A stretch of DNA of 46,387 nt from Shimia sp. (GTDB lineage Bacteria; Pseudomonadota; Alphaproteobacteria; Rhodobacterales; Rhodobacteraceae): the NCBI GenBank assembly GCA_024224295.1, contig JAAENN010000236.1, positions 1 through 46,387 of the forward strand. The letters run 5' to 3'. The position numbers and the translations under genes are program-made. Under the pieces are notes generated by a model that saw only the letters and a program-made list of their open reading frames with translations, was not told where the DNA came from and made no database searches. Positions 25,426-33,295 of the stretch are shown here, piece after piece. Every line of letters begins with the position of its first letter. Positions within the stretch are counted from its first letter, which is position 1.

Positions 25426-27030
25426 ATGGAATTTGACTATATCATCGTCGGCGGAGGGTCCGCTGGATGTGTTTTGGCGGCGCGCCTCAGTGAAGATCCG
25501 CACACCAAAGTGTGCCTAGTGGAGGCTGGCGGCAAAGGCGAGGACATCTTTATACGTGCCCCAGCCTTGATTGCCGCGATGATTTCCGGGCGCCCCAAGA
25601 TCAACAATTGGGCGCTCAAGACTGTCCCACAAAAGCAACTGAACAACCGGCGAGGGTTTCAGCCTCGCGGCAAGGCCTTAGGCGGCAGCTCCGCAATCAA
25701 TGCCATGCTCTATGTGCGCGGGCACAAGGCTGATTATGACGAGTGGGCAGAACTTGGGTGCGACGGCTGGGACTGGGAGAGCGTGCTCCCGTATTTCATG
25801 AAGTCCGAAGGCAACGAGCGGGGCGCGGATGAACTGCACGGTGCGGCTGGCCCGTTGCAAGTGGGCGATCAAGCTGAACCACGTGACATCAATGAAGCCT
25901 TCATTTCGGCGTGTGGCGCGCATCAAATTCGGACCAATACAGATTTCAATGGCCCCGAACAGGAAGGCGCCGGGCACTATCAGGTCACACAGTTCTTTGA
26001 CGGCGACCACAAAGGGGAACGCTGCTCTGCTGCGGCAGCCTATTTGCGGGACATCCTGCATCGCCCTAACCTGACCGTTTACACAAAGACACAGGCGCGG
26101 CGGGTTGTGATGGATAAGGATCGTGCCACTGGCCTGGAGATCATGCGCAAAGGCACCGTGGAAACAATCCAAGCGCGCAAGGAGGTAATCCTGTCCTCCG
26201 GGGCCTTTGGCTCGCCGCAGCTCCTGTTGTTGTCAGGCATCGGGCCGCGGGCCGAAGTGGAGAAACACGGCATCAAGCTGGTACAGGATTTGCCGGGCGT
26301 CGGACAAAACCTGCAAGATCATCTCGATCACATACTCAGCTATCGCAATAAGAAAAAAGACACGGTCGGCCTTACTCCATCCGGCTTGGCAAAAATGACC
26401 AAGGCAGCGCTGCGCTGGCGCAAGACGGGGACCGGTTTGTTTGCCTCACCATTTGCCGAGAGTGGCGCGTTTTTCAAAACCGATCCGGCGTTGGACCGTC
26501 CGGATATCCAACTGCATTTTGTCGTGGGTATTGTGGATGATCACAATCGCAAAATGCACTTGCCGTATGGGTACAGCTGCCATGTCTGCGTTTTGCGTCC
26601 GCACAGTAGGGGTAGTGTCACGTTGCATTCTGCCGATCCAGCGAAACCACCCAAAATTGACCCTCAGTTCTTGGAAGATGAGCGCGATTTGCAGGTGATG
26701 AAGAAGGCAATCCAGACCCTCGTTAGCATCATGGAAAACAGTGCGCTCGAAAGCTGGCGTGGAGAGCGGTACTACAAGCACAACGGCTCAGACGCATCCT
26801 GGGAGGCCGATATCCGTGCGCGCGCCGACACGATTTATCACCCAGTCGGCACCTGCAAAATGGGCAGAGATGAGATGGCTGTGGTGGATACCCAATGTCG
26901 CGTCTATGGCGTCGAGGGGCTGCGGGTGGTGGATGCCTCTGTCATGCCAAGGTTGATTGGCGGCAATACCAACGCTCCCACAATTATGATCGGAGAAAAG
27001 ATCGCTGAAGCCATACTATCAGGAAGCTAA
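25426..27030 (+). CDS. GMC family FAD-dependent oxidoreductase (choline dehydrogenase-like)
   Basis: A 534-residue flavoprotein of the glucose-methanol-choline family that oxidises alcohols to aldehydes. The FAD-binding VGGGSAG is at 8-14; GMC signature 1 is [19 protein letters not shown] (about 82-100) and signature 2 lies in [17 protein letters not shown]. The active-site base pair is H472 in [10 protein letters not shown] and N514 in IGGNTN. It groups by sequence with BetA/AlkJ-type dehydrogenases rather than with oxygen-using oxidases, but the substrate is not deducible; no betaine-synthesis gene is adjacent. AGGAGGG lies 6 bases before the ATG. A terminator shared with the convergent GST follows. 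Confidence 0.93.
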   Translation: MEFDYIIVGGGSAGCVLAARLSEDPHTKVCLVEAGGKGEDIFIRAPALIAAMISGRPKINNWALKTVPQKQLNNRRGFQPRGKALGGSSAINAMLYVRGHKADYDEWAELGCDGWDWESVLPYFMKSEGNERGADELHGAAGPLQVGDQAEPRDINEAFISACGAHQIRTNTDFNGPEQEGAGHYQVTQFFDGDHKGERCSAAAAYLRDILHRPNLTVYTKTQARRVVMDKDRATGLEIMRKGTVETIQARKEVILSSGAFGSPQLLLLSGIGPRAEVEKHGIKLVQDLPGVGQNLQDHLDHILSYRNKKKDTVGLTPSGLAKMTKAALRWRKTGTGLFASPFAESGAFFKTDPALDRPDIQLHFVVGIVDDHNRKMHLPYGYSCHVCVLRPHSRGSVTLHSADPAKPPKIDPQFLEDERDLQVMKKAIQTLVSIMENSALESWRGERYYKHNGSDASWEADIRARADTIYHPVGTCKMGRDEMAVVDTQCRVYGVEGLRVVDASVMPRLIGGNTNAPTIMIGEKIAEAILSGS

Positions 27031-27056
27031 AAGGGGGAGCCGAAGCCCCCCAAAAA
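27031..27056 (-). terminator. Terminator between the GMC and GST genes
   Basis: GGGGG-A-GC pairs with GCCCCC around CGAA. On the minus strand the stem is followed by TTTT, so it mainly serves the GST gene, and it also lies at the end of the convergent GMC gene. Confidence 0.82.
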
Positions 27057-27061
27057 TTGAT

Positions 27062-27763
27062 TTAGGCAGAAACCGCTGGTGTTTTCAGGCCAACTTGCAC
27101 AGCTGGCCGCGCCAGGAACCGCTCCAGATAGGCATTCACGTTGGGATAGTTTTCCCAGCCAACCGCATCTTTGGCGCCGTAATAGTCCAGCGCTCGAAGC
27201 CACGGTGCGGTTGCGATGTCTGCAATCGAGTAGCTGCCTGTGATCCAATCGCGACCGTCCAGCTGCTTTTCCAGCACAGACAGCAGACGTTTGGCTTCGT
27301 TCTGATAGCGTTCACGTGGGCGAGGATCTTCGATCTCGGCGCCAGCAAATTTGGTGAAGAAGCCAAGCTGGCCAAACATCGGACCAACGCCTGCCATCTG
27401 GAACATGACCCACTGGATGGCCTCAAATTTTTCGGCTGGTGTGCTGCCGATCAGCTTCCCGGACTTCTCAGCCAGATAGATCAGAATAGCACCGCTCTCA
27501 AACAAGCTCAGAGGTTGGCCATCCGGGCCGTTAGGATCGATGATGGCCGGAATTTTGTTGTTAGGGTTCAGCGCGAGAAACTCCGGGCTTTTGACATCTG
27601 CGTCGCTCAGAGTCACAAGGTGCGCCTCGTAAGGTAAGCCGATTTCCTCCAGCATGATCGAGACCTTCACGCCATTTGGTGTTGGGAAGGCGTAGAGTTG
27701 CAGAACGCTTGGTTCTTGCGCTGCCCAGCGGCTGTTGATTGGATGATCGGTGACAGTGGTCAT
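27062..27763 (-). CDS. Glutathione S-transferase, Nu type (YfcG-like)
   Basis: A 233-residue GST of the YfcG/GstB type, which shows disulfide-bond reductase activity rather than classical conjugation. Family-specific marks are LYAFPTPNGVKVSIMLEEIG near residues 22-41 (TPNG replaces the Tyr/Ser catalytic site), LNPNNKIPAIID and FESGAILIYLAEK in the glutathione site. A PPP-like second domain holds YSIADIATAPWLRAL. AGGAG lies 7 bases before the ATG. It shares the TPNGVKV, NPNxKIPA and FESGAIL motifs with the gene at 35694. Confidence 0.93.
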   Translation of the reverse strand: MTTVTDHPINSRWAAQEPSVLQLYAFPTPNGVKVSIMLEEIGLPYEAHLVTLSDADVKSPEFLALNPNNKIPAIIDPNGPDGQPLSLFESGAILIYLAEKSGKLIGSTPAEKFEAIQWVMFQMAGVGPMFGQLGFFTKFAGAEIEDPRPRERYQNEAKRLLSVLEKQLDGRDWITGSYSIADIATAPWLRALDYYGAKDAVGWENYPNVNAYLERFLARPAVQVGLKTPAVSA

Positions 27764-27824
27764 TGTGGCTCTCCTGTTGCGGTCCTAGGGGATAGATAAG
27801 GGCTTTTTCCCATCCCGCCAGAGT

Positions 27825-27841
27825 TCTATTCGTGCGATAGA
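27825..27841. promoter_or_regulatory. Palindrome in the GST/MscS divergent region
   Basis: TCTAT, seven bases, ATAGA. The spacing fits a LysR-type T-N11-A site, and GST genes are often controlled by LTTRs, but no LTTR gene is adjacent. Confidence 0.35.
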
Positions 27842-27896
27842 GAGTATGTTACTGTGCATCAGCGCAGAGCCAACATGTTAAAAATAACCGCCCTAA

Positions 27897-28730
27897 ATGG
27901 GCATGAAAATCGGGGGAAGTCCGTTGGAATCCATTGTAGAACAGACACAAGGTTTTGGCCCACTGCTGATCACAGCCGCCAAGGCACTTGTTGTGCTAAT
28001 CATCGGCTGGATGGTCGCTGGCGCTGTGAGCCGCTTGGTGCGCAATCGTGTGAATAAAACTCCAGAAATTGACCAAACGCTTGGCAACTTTGCCGCCAGC
28101 ATTGTGCGCTGGGTGATCTTGCTGATGGTGCTGGTTGCCATTCTGGGCATCTTCGGCATTGAAGCCACATCTCTTGTAGCCATGATGGGTGCTGCGACAT
28201 TGGCCATTGGTCTAGCTTTGCAAGGCACTTTGGCAGACCTGGCAGCAGGCTTTATGCTCATTCTGTTCCGTCCTTACAAAATTGGTCAGTACGTAGATGT
28301 GGGCGGTACTTCTGGCACAGTTGTCGACCTGAACCTGTTTGTCACAGAGCTCGTGACTCCTGACAATGTTCAGATCATCATCCCAAATGGCCAGGCTTGG
28401 GGATCCGTCATTACCAACTTTTCAGCACATGAAACGCGTCGCGTGGATGTTGTATTTGGCATCGACTACGGCGATGACGCAGAAAAAGCCAAGCAGATCA
28501 TTCTCGACACCGCCAACGCTGACGAACGTGTGCTGAAAGACCCAGAAGCCTGGGCGCGCGTAACCAACTTGGGTGACAGCTCAGTGGACATCACCATGCG
28601 TGTTTGGTGTCAAGCAGCGGACTTTTGGGAACTGAAGTTTGGCCTGACACAAGCGATCAAAGAAGCCTTTGATAAAGACGGCATTTCGATCCCTTACCCA
28701 CACACAGTGGAAATCAAACGCGAGGCGTAA
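27897..28730 (+). CDS. MscS family mechanosensitive channel
   Basis: A small inner-membrane channel of 277 residues that relieves turgor on osmotic downshift. After an N-terminal helix there are about three membrane segments; the last forms the pore, with the Gly/Ala-rich VAMMGAATLAIGLALQGTLAD (pore helix, residues about 92-112). The beta-domain motif FRPYKIGQYVDVGG and PNGQAWGSVITNFS follow, then the alpha/beta C-terminal domain. Start choice is uncertain: ATG at 27897 has no good ribosome binding site, whereas TTG at 27924 has GGGGGA at the right distance and would give an N-terminus typical of the family. The gene ends before a near-perfect terminator. Confidence 0.92.
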   Translation: MGMKIGGSPLESIVEQTQGFGPLLITAAKALVVLIIGWMVAGAVSRLVRNRVNKTPEIDQTLGNFAASIVRWVILLMVLVAILGIFGIEATSLVAMMGAATLAIGLALQGTLADLAAGFMLILFRPYKIGQYVDVGGTSGTVVDLNLFVTELVTPDNVQIIIPNGQAWGSVITNFSAHETRRVDVVFGIDYGDDAEKAKQIILDTANADERVLKDPEAWARVTNLGDSSVDITMRVWCQAADFWELKFGLTQAIKEAFDKDGISIPYPHTVEIKREA

Positions 28731-28746
28731 GCGCCAAAGCGTATGG

Positions 28747-28773
28747 AAAGGCGGCCAATTGGCCGCCTTTTTT
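28747..28773 (+). terminator. Terminator of the MscS gene
   Basis: AAAGGCGGCCAA pairs with TTGGCCGCCTTT (a perfect 24-base palindrome) followed by TTT. Confidence 0.92.
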
Positions 28774-28778
28774 GTATT

Positions 28779-29060
28779 CTACAACAGTGTGATAACGGAT
28801 GTGCCCGCCCCTTCACGCAAAGCATGCACTTCCTCGAGCTCCGAATCATTGATCCAGGCTTTGGCCGAAGCGCGATCCGGAAAAGTCAGAATTACGGCTA
28901 CAGTGGGGGCGTCTGCGGCCCCTTCGATAACCTCAGAGTCCTTAGACACCTCCAAAGGCGCACCGCCATGTTTTTTAAGCGCGTCGCCTGCACGCTCGCG
29001 ATAGGCGGAAAAGCTGTCAGGATTGGTGATGGTCAGATTGACATAGGCATAGGCGGTCAT
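28779..29060 (-). CDS. DUF1330 family protein
   Basis: A 93-residue protein of the DUF1330 family, dimeric alpha+beta barrel (ABM-like) proteins of unknown role. Family features: AYAYVNLTITNPDSF at the start, GGAPLEV and VILTFPDRASAKAWINDSE, the last being the hallmark FPxxxxAxxWxxxxE. Start at 29060 is set by AGGAGA upstream. It faces a LysR gene across a 95-base region with a 14-base palindrome, the classic layout for an LTTR and target. Confidence 0.88.
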   Translation of the reverse strand: MTAYAYVNLTITNPDSFSAYRERAGDALKKHGGAPLEVSKDSEVIEGAADAPTVAVILTFPDRASAKAWINDSELEEVHALREGAGTSVITLL

Positions 29061-29115
29061 TTTGGTCTCCTTGTGTTTTCCAGCCATAGCTAAGACATTC
29101 GCAACGATAGAAAAC

Positions 29116-29129
29116 GATCATTGATGATC
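29116..29129. promoter_or_regulatory. Palindrome in the DUF1330/LysR divergent region
   Basis: GATCAT-TG-ATGATC, a perfect 14-base inverted repeat, 27 bases before the LysR start codon. A candidate LTTR site. Confidence 0.4.
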
Positions 29130-29155
29130 AAGGCTTGTGCAAATATTGTCAGGGC

Positions 29156-30031
29156 ATGTTGAATTGGGATGATCTGAGATTTGTGCTGGAAACCGCACGG
29201 CATGGCGGCACCAACGGTGCGGCGCGTGCGTTGGGTGTCAACCACGCCACTGTGGCGCGGCGGATCACCTCGGCAGAAGAGGCGCTTGGGGCACGCCTGT
29301 TTGACAGGTTGGCAAGCGGCTATGTTCCCACAGAAGCAGGCCTTGAAGCGGTGCGCACGGCGGAAGCCATGTCGGACCTGGAACGCGGGCTGGATCGACA
29401 GATCGCGGCGCGGGACACCACGGTGAGCGGGCCTTTGAAGGTGACCGCGTCGGAGTTGATCATAGAGCGGGTCTTGGCACGAATTGTGGCAGACTTTGTG
29501 ACCGCGTATCCGGACATAGAGCTGTCGCTTGTCGCCACCAACGACACGCTAAACCTCGCGCGGCGGGAGGCGGATGTGGCGATCCGCTTTGCCAAAACAC
29601 CGCCAGATACTTTGGTTGGTCGTCGGCTGTTCGAATTGAGAGGTGCAGTTTATGCCAACCCGGAGTTATTGGCTCGGGACAAAGGAGGCGCGGCACCGCT
29701 TGATTGGGTGCGGTTTGCCCATTGGCCGGGCCCACCTGCGGAGATCAAGGCGGTGCGTCCCAACCTAAACACACGATTGACCGTGGATGATATGAGTGCG
29801 GCCATCGGTGCGGCACGGGCCGGCATTGGCGCCACGCGCATGGCCTGTTTTCTCGGGGACACAGACCCAGAGTTAGCCCGCGTACCGGGCCTCCCATTGT
29901 TCACCCAAGCGCCGCTGTGGATTTTAACCCATGCAGATCTGCGGCGCGTGCCACGTGTGCGGGCCTTCACAGAATTCGCTGCAGCGAGGTTGAAAGCGCT
30001 GCAGCCACTTTTTGAGGGGATGGCCCCTTAG
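29156..30031 (+). CDS. LysR-type transcriptional regulator
   Basis: A 291-residue LTTR. The DNA-binding domain spans residues 1-60 (LNWDDLRFVLETARHGG, then GAARALGVNHATVARRI), with an effector domain of the LysR_substrate type after the linker (VSGPLKVTASE...). Its opening Trp-Asp-Asp-Leu and the VNHATVARRI recognition helix place it in the group often found beside DUF1330 or GST targets. It is divergent from the DUF1330 gene. The start at 29156 gives the usual family N-terminus although its Shine-Dalgarno is weak. Its stop overlaps that of the convergent ald gene. Confidence 0.92.
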   Translation: MLNWDDLRFVLETARHGGTNGAARALGVNHATVARRITSAEEALGARLFDRLASGYVPTEAGLEAVRTAEAMSDLERGLDRQIAARDTTVSGPLKVTASELIIERVLARIVADFVTAYPDIELSLVATNDTLNLARREADVAIRFAKTPPDTLVGRRLFELRGAVYANPELLARDKGGAAPLDWVRFAHWPGPPAEIKAVRPNLNTRLTVDDMSAAIGAARAGIGATRMACFLGDTDPELARVPGLPLFTQAPLWILTHADLRRVPRVRAFTEFAAARLKALQPLFEGMAP

Positions 30032-31146
30032 GATTTCAGAGCCAGAGACGGGGAAATCACATCGATGCCCAGCGCCTTGCCCACCGCATAGTAGGTCAGT
30101 TGACCGGCGTGTACGTTCAGGCCATTCAGCAGATGCGGATCATCTTCACAGGCCTGCTTCCAGCCTTTGTTGGCCAGATTCAGCAGGAATGGCAGGGTCG
30201 CATTGCCCAGCGCTTGCGTCGAAGTACGTGCCACGGCGCCCGGCATGTTGGCCACACAGTAGTGCATAATGCCATCCACCTCGTAGATTGGGTCCGCGTG
30301 GGTGGTGGCACGGGAAGTTTCGAAACAACCGCCTTGGTCAATCGCCACATCCACAAGCGTTGCGCCAGGCTTCATTTCGGAGAGCTGCGCACGCGAAACC
30401 AATTTGGGTGCCGCCGCGCCGGGAATCAGCACCGCACCAATCACCATATCTGCTTCGCGCACCAAATCAGCGGTGGCGCCGGCTGTGGAGTACTGGTTCT
30501 TAAACGTGCCGCCAAAGACATCATCCAAATAGCGCAAACGAGGCAAGGAACGGTCCAAAACGGTCACATCGGCCCCCATGCCAGCGGCAATTTTTGCTGC
30601 ATGCGTACCAACAACACCACCACCAATCACCACAACCTTTGCCGGAGCAACACCAGGCACGCCACCCATTAACACGCCACGACCGCCATTGGCCTTTTGC
30701 AGCGTCCATGCGCCAACCTGTGGTGCAAGGCGTCCCGCCACCTCAGACATGGGCGCTAACAAGGGCAAGCCTCCGTTATCGTCGGTCACCGTTTCATAGG
30801 CAATGGCGGTACAGCCGCTTTCGAGCAGGTCTTTGGTTTGCGCTGGGTCTGGTGCCAAGTGCAGGTAGGTGAACAACAACTGGCCCTCACGGAGCATCTT
30901 ACGTTCTACCGCCTGAGGTTCCTTCACCTTCACGATCATGTCCGCTTCGGCAAAAACCTCCGCAGCAGTGCCGATCATCTTGGCACCGGCGGCAATATAA
31001 TCCTCATCTGTGAAACCGGCACCCACACCAGCGCCGGATTGAATCAGCACCTCGTGGTCATTATTGACAGCTTCACGTGCCGCATCAGGCGTCATGCCAA
31101 CGCGGAATTCCTGGGGTTTGATTTCTGTGGGGCAACCGATTTTCAT
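30028..31146 (-). CDS. ald: Alanine dehydrogenase
   Basis: Catalyses reversible NAD-dependent deamination of L-alanine to pyruvate and ammonia. The 372-residue protein keeps the catalytic pair K75 (in VKVKEP) and H96 (in LFTYLHLAPD) at the same positions as characterised alanine dehydrogenases, and has the Rossmann motif VVVIGGGVVGTHAA near 171-184 and DVAIDQGGCFETS with the catalytic Asp about 270. It is transcribed divergently from an Lrp-family gene; the 136-base gap carries an exact inverted repeat beginning 12 bases before the ald start codon. Ald is commonly controlled by an adjacent Lrp-type regulator (AldR). Confidence 0.97.
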   Translation of the reverse strand: MKIGCPTEIKPQEFRVGMTPDAAREAVNNDHEVLIQSGAGVGAGFTDEDYIAAGAKMIGTAAEVFAEADMIVKVKEPQAVERKMLREGQLLFTYLHLAPDPAQTKDLLESGCTAIAYETVTDDNGGLPLLAPMSEVAGRLAPQVGAWTLQKANGGRGVLMGGVPGVAPAKVVVIGGGVVGTHAAKIAAGMGADVTVLDRSLPRLRYLDDVFGGTFKNQYSTAGATADLVREADMVIGAVLIPGAAAPKLVSRAQLSEMKPGATLVDVAIDQGGCFETSRATTHADPIYEVDGIMHYCVANMPGAVARTSTQALGNATLPFLLNLANKGWKQACEDDPHLLNGLNVHAGQLTYYAVGKALGIDVISPSLALKS

Positions 31147-31157
31147 GCACCGTCTCC

Positions 31158-31178
31158 AAATTGAACTGACTTCAATTT
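31158..31178. promoter_or_regulatory. Candidate AldR/Lrp-type operator
   Basis: AAATTGAA, five bases, TTCAATTT: a perfect inverted repeat lying 12-32 bases ahead of the ald start codon, in the divergent region shared with the Lrp-type gene. Its AT-rich centre fits Lrp-family sites. Confidence 0.6.
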
Positions 31179-31282
31179 AGAAAACCTCGCTCCGAAGTTG
31201 CTTGAAATTTAGGCACAATAAAAAGTGGTAGATGCAAGAACCTTCGAATATTACTCCCACATGCGCAAGGAGTTTTCGCAAT

Positions 31283-31741
31283 ATGTCACTTGATCAAACA
31301 GATCGTCGGATTCTCACTGTCTTGCAAAGACAAGGGCGAATTTCGAACGCAGAACTTGCAGAGCGTGTAAACCTCTCTCAATCTGCCTGCCACCGACGTG
31401 TGCATCGGCTTGAGAAAGACGGCTACATCAAAGATTTTGTCGCGCTGCTAGATCCCCGTAAACTGGACGTTCCCACCACCGTGTTTGTCGAGATCACACT
31501 CTCTGGTCAAGCCGATGAAGTTCTGGACGCCTTTGAGAAAGCCGTGTCGCGCATACCGGACGTGCTGGAGTGCCACCTTATGGCGGGAACTGCCGACTAC
31601 ATCCTCAAGGTTGTGGCAAAAAACACGGAGGACTTTGCACGAATCCACCGCCAGCACTTGGCGCGTTTGCCAGGCGTGGCGCAGATGCAGTCCAGCTTTG
31701 CGCTGCGGACGGTCTTTAAAACCACGGCACTACCCGTTTAG
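31283..31741 (+). CDS. Lrp/AsnC family regulator, probable AldR
   Basis: A 152-residue Lrp/AsnC-type regulator: N-terminal helix-turn-helix (residues about 5-50; SLDQTDRRILTVLQRQGRIS then AELAERVNLSQSACHRRV split by position) followed by the RAM/AsnC effector domain (DVPTTVFVEITLS, and AGTADYILKVVAK). An ATG at 31283 with AAGGAG 10 bases upstream is used. Because it is divergent from ald and a repeat lies between, I infer that it senses L-alanine and activates ald as AldR does in other bacteria; the gene symbol is left empty because this is not proven. A promoter for the next operon begins just past its stop. Confidence 0.9.
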   Translation: MSLDQTDRRILTVLQRQGRISNAELAERVNLSQSACHRRVHRLEKDGYIKDFVALLDPRKLDVPTTVFVEITLSGQADEVLDAFEKAVSRIPDVLECHLMAGTADYILKVVAKNTEDFARIHRQHLARLPGVAQMQSSFALRTVFKTTALPV

Positions 31742-31752
31742 TCTGTTTAATC

Positions 31753-31779
31753 TGTCACAAGCGGCCGGGTTGTGTCGTC
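31753..31779 (+). promoter_or_regulatory. ECF41-type promoter (TGTCACA-N16-CGTC)
   Basis: TGTCACA at 31753-31759 and CGTC at 31776-31779 are exactly 16 bases apart and lie about 30 bases upstream of the next gene. This is the reported promoter signature of ECF41 sigma factors (from work on Bacillus licheniformis and Rhodobacter sphaeroides), and an ECF41 gene is second in the operon. Confidence 0.8.
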
Positions 31780-31806
31780 TCCTTAGAAACATCAAGGAGA
31801 CTACAG

Positions 31807-32343
31807 ATGATGCGTTCCATTTTACACGCGGGAACCCGCAGCTTTGGGAAAAAGTACGACTATGACGTCACCTATATGCACGAGGTGATCGACGCCTCGA
31901 CAAAGGCTGGTCTGGCGCTGACCTTTCTACCAGTGCTCACGCAGTACAAAGGACCGGAAGAGGCTCGCGCCGTCTGGGCCGGCGCGCTGCTGGCCTCTAC
32001 ACTGGACGGAGATTGTGGCCCATGTGGCCAACTGGTGGTCTCTTTTGCGCTCGAAGAGGGCGTGGATGGGGATCAGTTGCTTGCCGCCATTGAGGGCCGG
32101 TTTGATGAGGCCGGTGACGTTGGATTGGGATTTCAGTTTGCCCAACATGCCATTTCCGGCTCTTATAACTCCAACACATTTGGCGACCGCATTCGGCAGC
32201 GCTTTGGCGACCAAGCCGTCATTGCTGCCAGCTTCGCTGCGGGGTCCGGACGGTTTTATCCGGTCTTTAAGCGTGGGCTGGGGGACGGACATGCCTGTCA
32301 GCAGCTTGTGGTAAATGGGCGGGTCGGAAAGGTATCGGTCTAG
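31807..32343 (+). CDS. AhpD-like / carboxymuconolactone decarboxylase family protein
   Basis: A 178-residue all-helical protein. A CGPC motif at 70-73 within DGDCGPCGQLVV is positioned like the redox CxxC of AhpD-like carboxymuconolactone decarboxylase (CMD) proteins, so it may act as a thiol peroxidase or reductase; I did not find the complete AhpD proton-relay motif, hence the cautious name. AAGGAGA lies before the ATG pair. Its gene follows an ECF41 promoter and is directly followed by the sigma-factor gene (stop TAG, then ATG without gap). CMD-type proteins are among the known partners of ECF41 sigma factors. Confidence 0.72.
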   Translation: MMRSILHAGTRSFGKKYDYDVTYMHEVIDASTKAGLALTFLPVLTQYKGPEEARAVWAGALLASTLDGDCGPCGQLVVSFALEEGVDGDQLLAAIEGRFDEAGDVGLGFQFAQHAISGSYNSNTFGDRIRQRFGDQAVIAASFAAGSGRFYPVFKRGLGDGHACQQLVVNGRVGKVSV

Positions 32344-33222
32344 ATGGATACCAGCACAACAGTATTTGAACGGGAGCGTCCTGCGCTCCTGTCGATCTCT
32401 TACCGCATGTTGGGTGAGGTCAGCGCCGCAGAGGATGTGGTGCAAGAAGCTTGGTTGCGTTTTGCCGCCTCAGACGTATCGGCAATCGAAAATCCAAGCG
32501 CATGGCTACGCCGCGTCGCGACCAACATTGCGTTAGACACGTTAAAATCCGCACGGGTGCGCAGGGAACGCTATGTCGGACCGTGGCTGCCGGAGCCGCT
32601 CATTTCTGAACATGAGACATCCACGGAAAAACAATTTCAGCTGGCTCAGGAATGTGAATTGGCCTTGCTTTGGGCGATGGAGCGGTTGGCACCAGCAGAG
32701 CGCGCGGCTTTCATTTTGCGTGAGGCATTTGACGCGGACTACACAGAGATCGCTAAGACTCTTGGAAAATCTGAAGCTGCCTGTCGCCAGATGGTCAGCC
32801 GCGCGCACAAGCGGTTGCAAACCAGCGGGCCGAGGTTTGACGTCAGCGCCGAGGACGCGGCCAAAGCGGCGGAGAGGTTTTTCTTTGCCGCGACACAGGA
32901 CCACGCACAAGCGATTAAAGTTCTGTCGGAAGACGCCGTAGCGATCACCGATGGCGGCGGAAAAGCTTCAGCCGCCTTCCGTGTCTTATGTGGACCGGCA
33001 GATATTATGACTGTCACGCAAGCAGTCATGGCAAAATCCAAGGACCTGCCCAACGTGCGTTTTTCGCAGGTCACAGCAAACCGGCACCCCGCGGTGGCGC
33101 GCTACGTGGACGATATTCTGGACACATTGACGATGGTTCTGCCAGACAAAACCGGCGCAACACATTGGATTTACGTTATGCGCAACCCTGAGAAACTGCG
33201 TGTGATATCGCCCGGGGCCTAA
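32344..33222 (+). CDS. ECF41 RNA polymerase sigma factor
   Basis: A 292-residue extracytoplasmic-function sigma factor with sigma2 (residues about 10-78) and sigma4 (about 105-158) regions and an extra C-terminal SnoaL-like domain (about 165-290). All three reported signatures of group ECF41 are visible: WLPEP at 81-85 in the linker, DGGGK at 203-207, and NPEKL at 281-285 (consensus NPDKL). In this group the C-terminal domain regulates the sigma factor instead of a separate anti-sigma protein. It is co-transcribed with the AhpD-like gene from a matching ECF41 promoter, giving an autoregulatory loop. Confidence 0.93.
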   Translation: MDTSTTVFERERPALLSISYRMLGEVSAAEDVVQEAWLRFAASDVSAIENPSAWLRRVATNIALDTLKSARVRRERYVGPWLPEPLISEHETSTEKQFQLAQECELALLWAMERLAPAERAAFILREAFDADYTEIAKTLGKSEAACRQMVSRAHKRLQTSGPRFDVSAEDAAKAAERFFFAATQDHAQAIKVLSEDAVAITDGGGKASAAFRVLCGPADIMTVTQAVMAKSKDLPNVRFSQVTANRHPAVARYVDDILDTLTMVLPDKTGATHWIYVMRNPEKLRVISPGA

Positions 33223-33223
33223 A

Positions 33224-33245
33224 TGTCAGACAAATGTGTTTGACA
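33224..33245. promoter_or_regulatory. Palindrome upstream of the second GMC gene
   Basis: TGTCAGACA, AATG, TGTTTGACA: an 8-of-9 inverted repeat in the 73-base gap between the sigma-factor gene and the GMC gene. It could be the operator of a TetR-type or other dimeric repressor; none is adjacent. Confidence 0.4.
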
Positions 33246-33295
33246 CGGCCTGCACTTCACTCTCTTCTCGAAGCCGGTGCGAGGAGAGAACAAAT

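Noticed and set aside
28340-28346. TGTCACA inside the MscS gene
   Set aside because: The spaced bases read ACAA; no ECF41 promoter.
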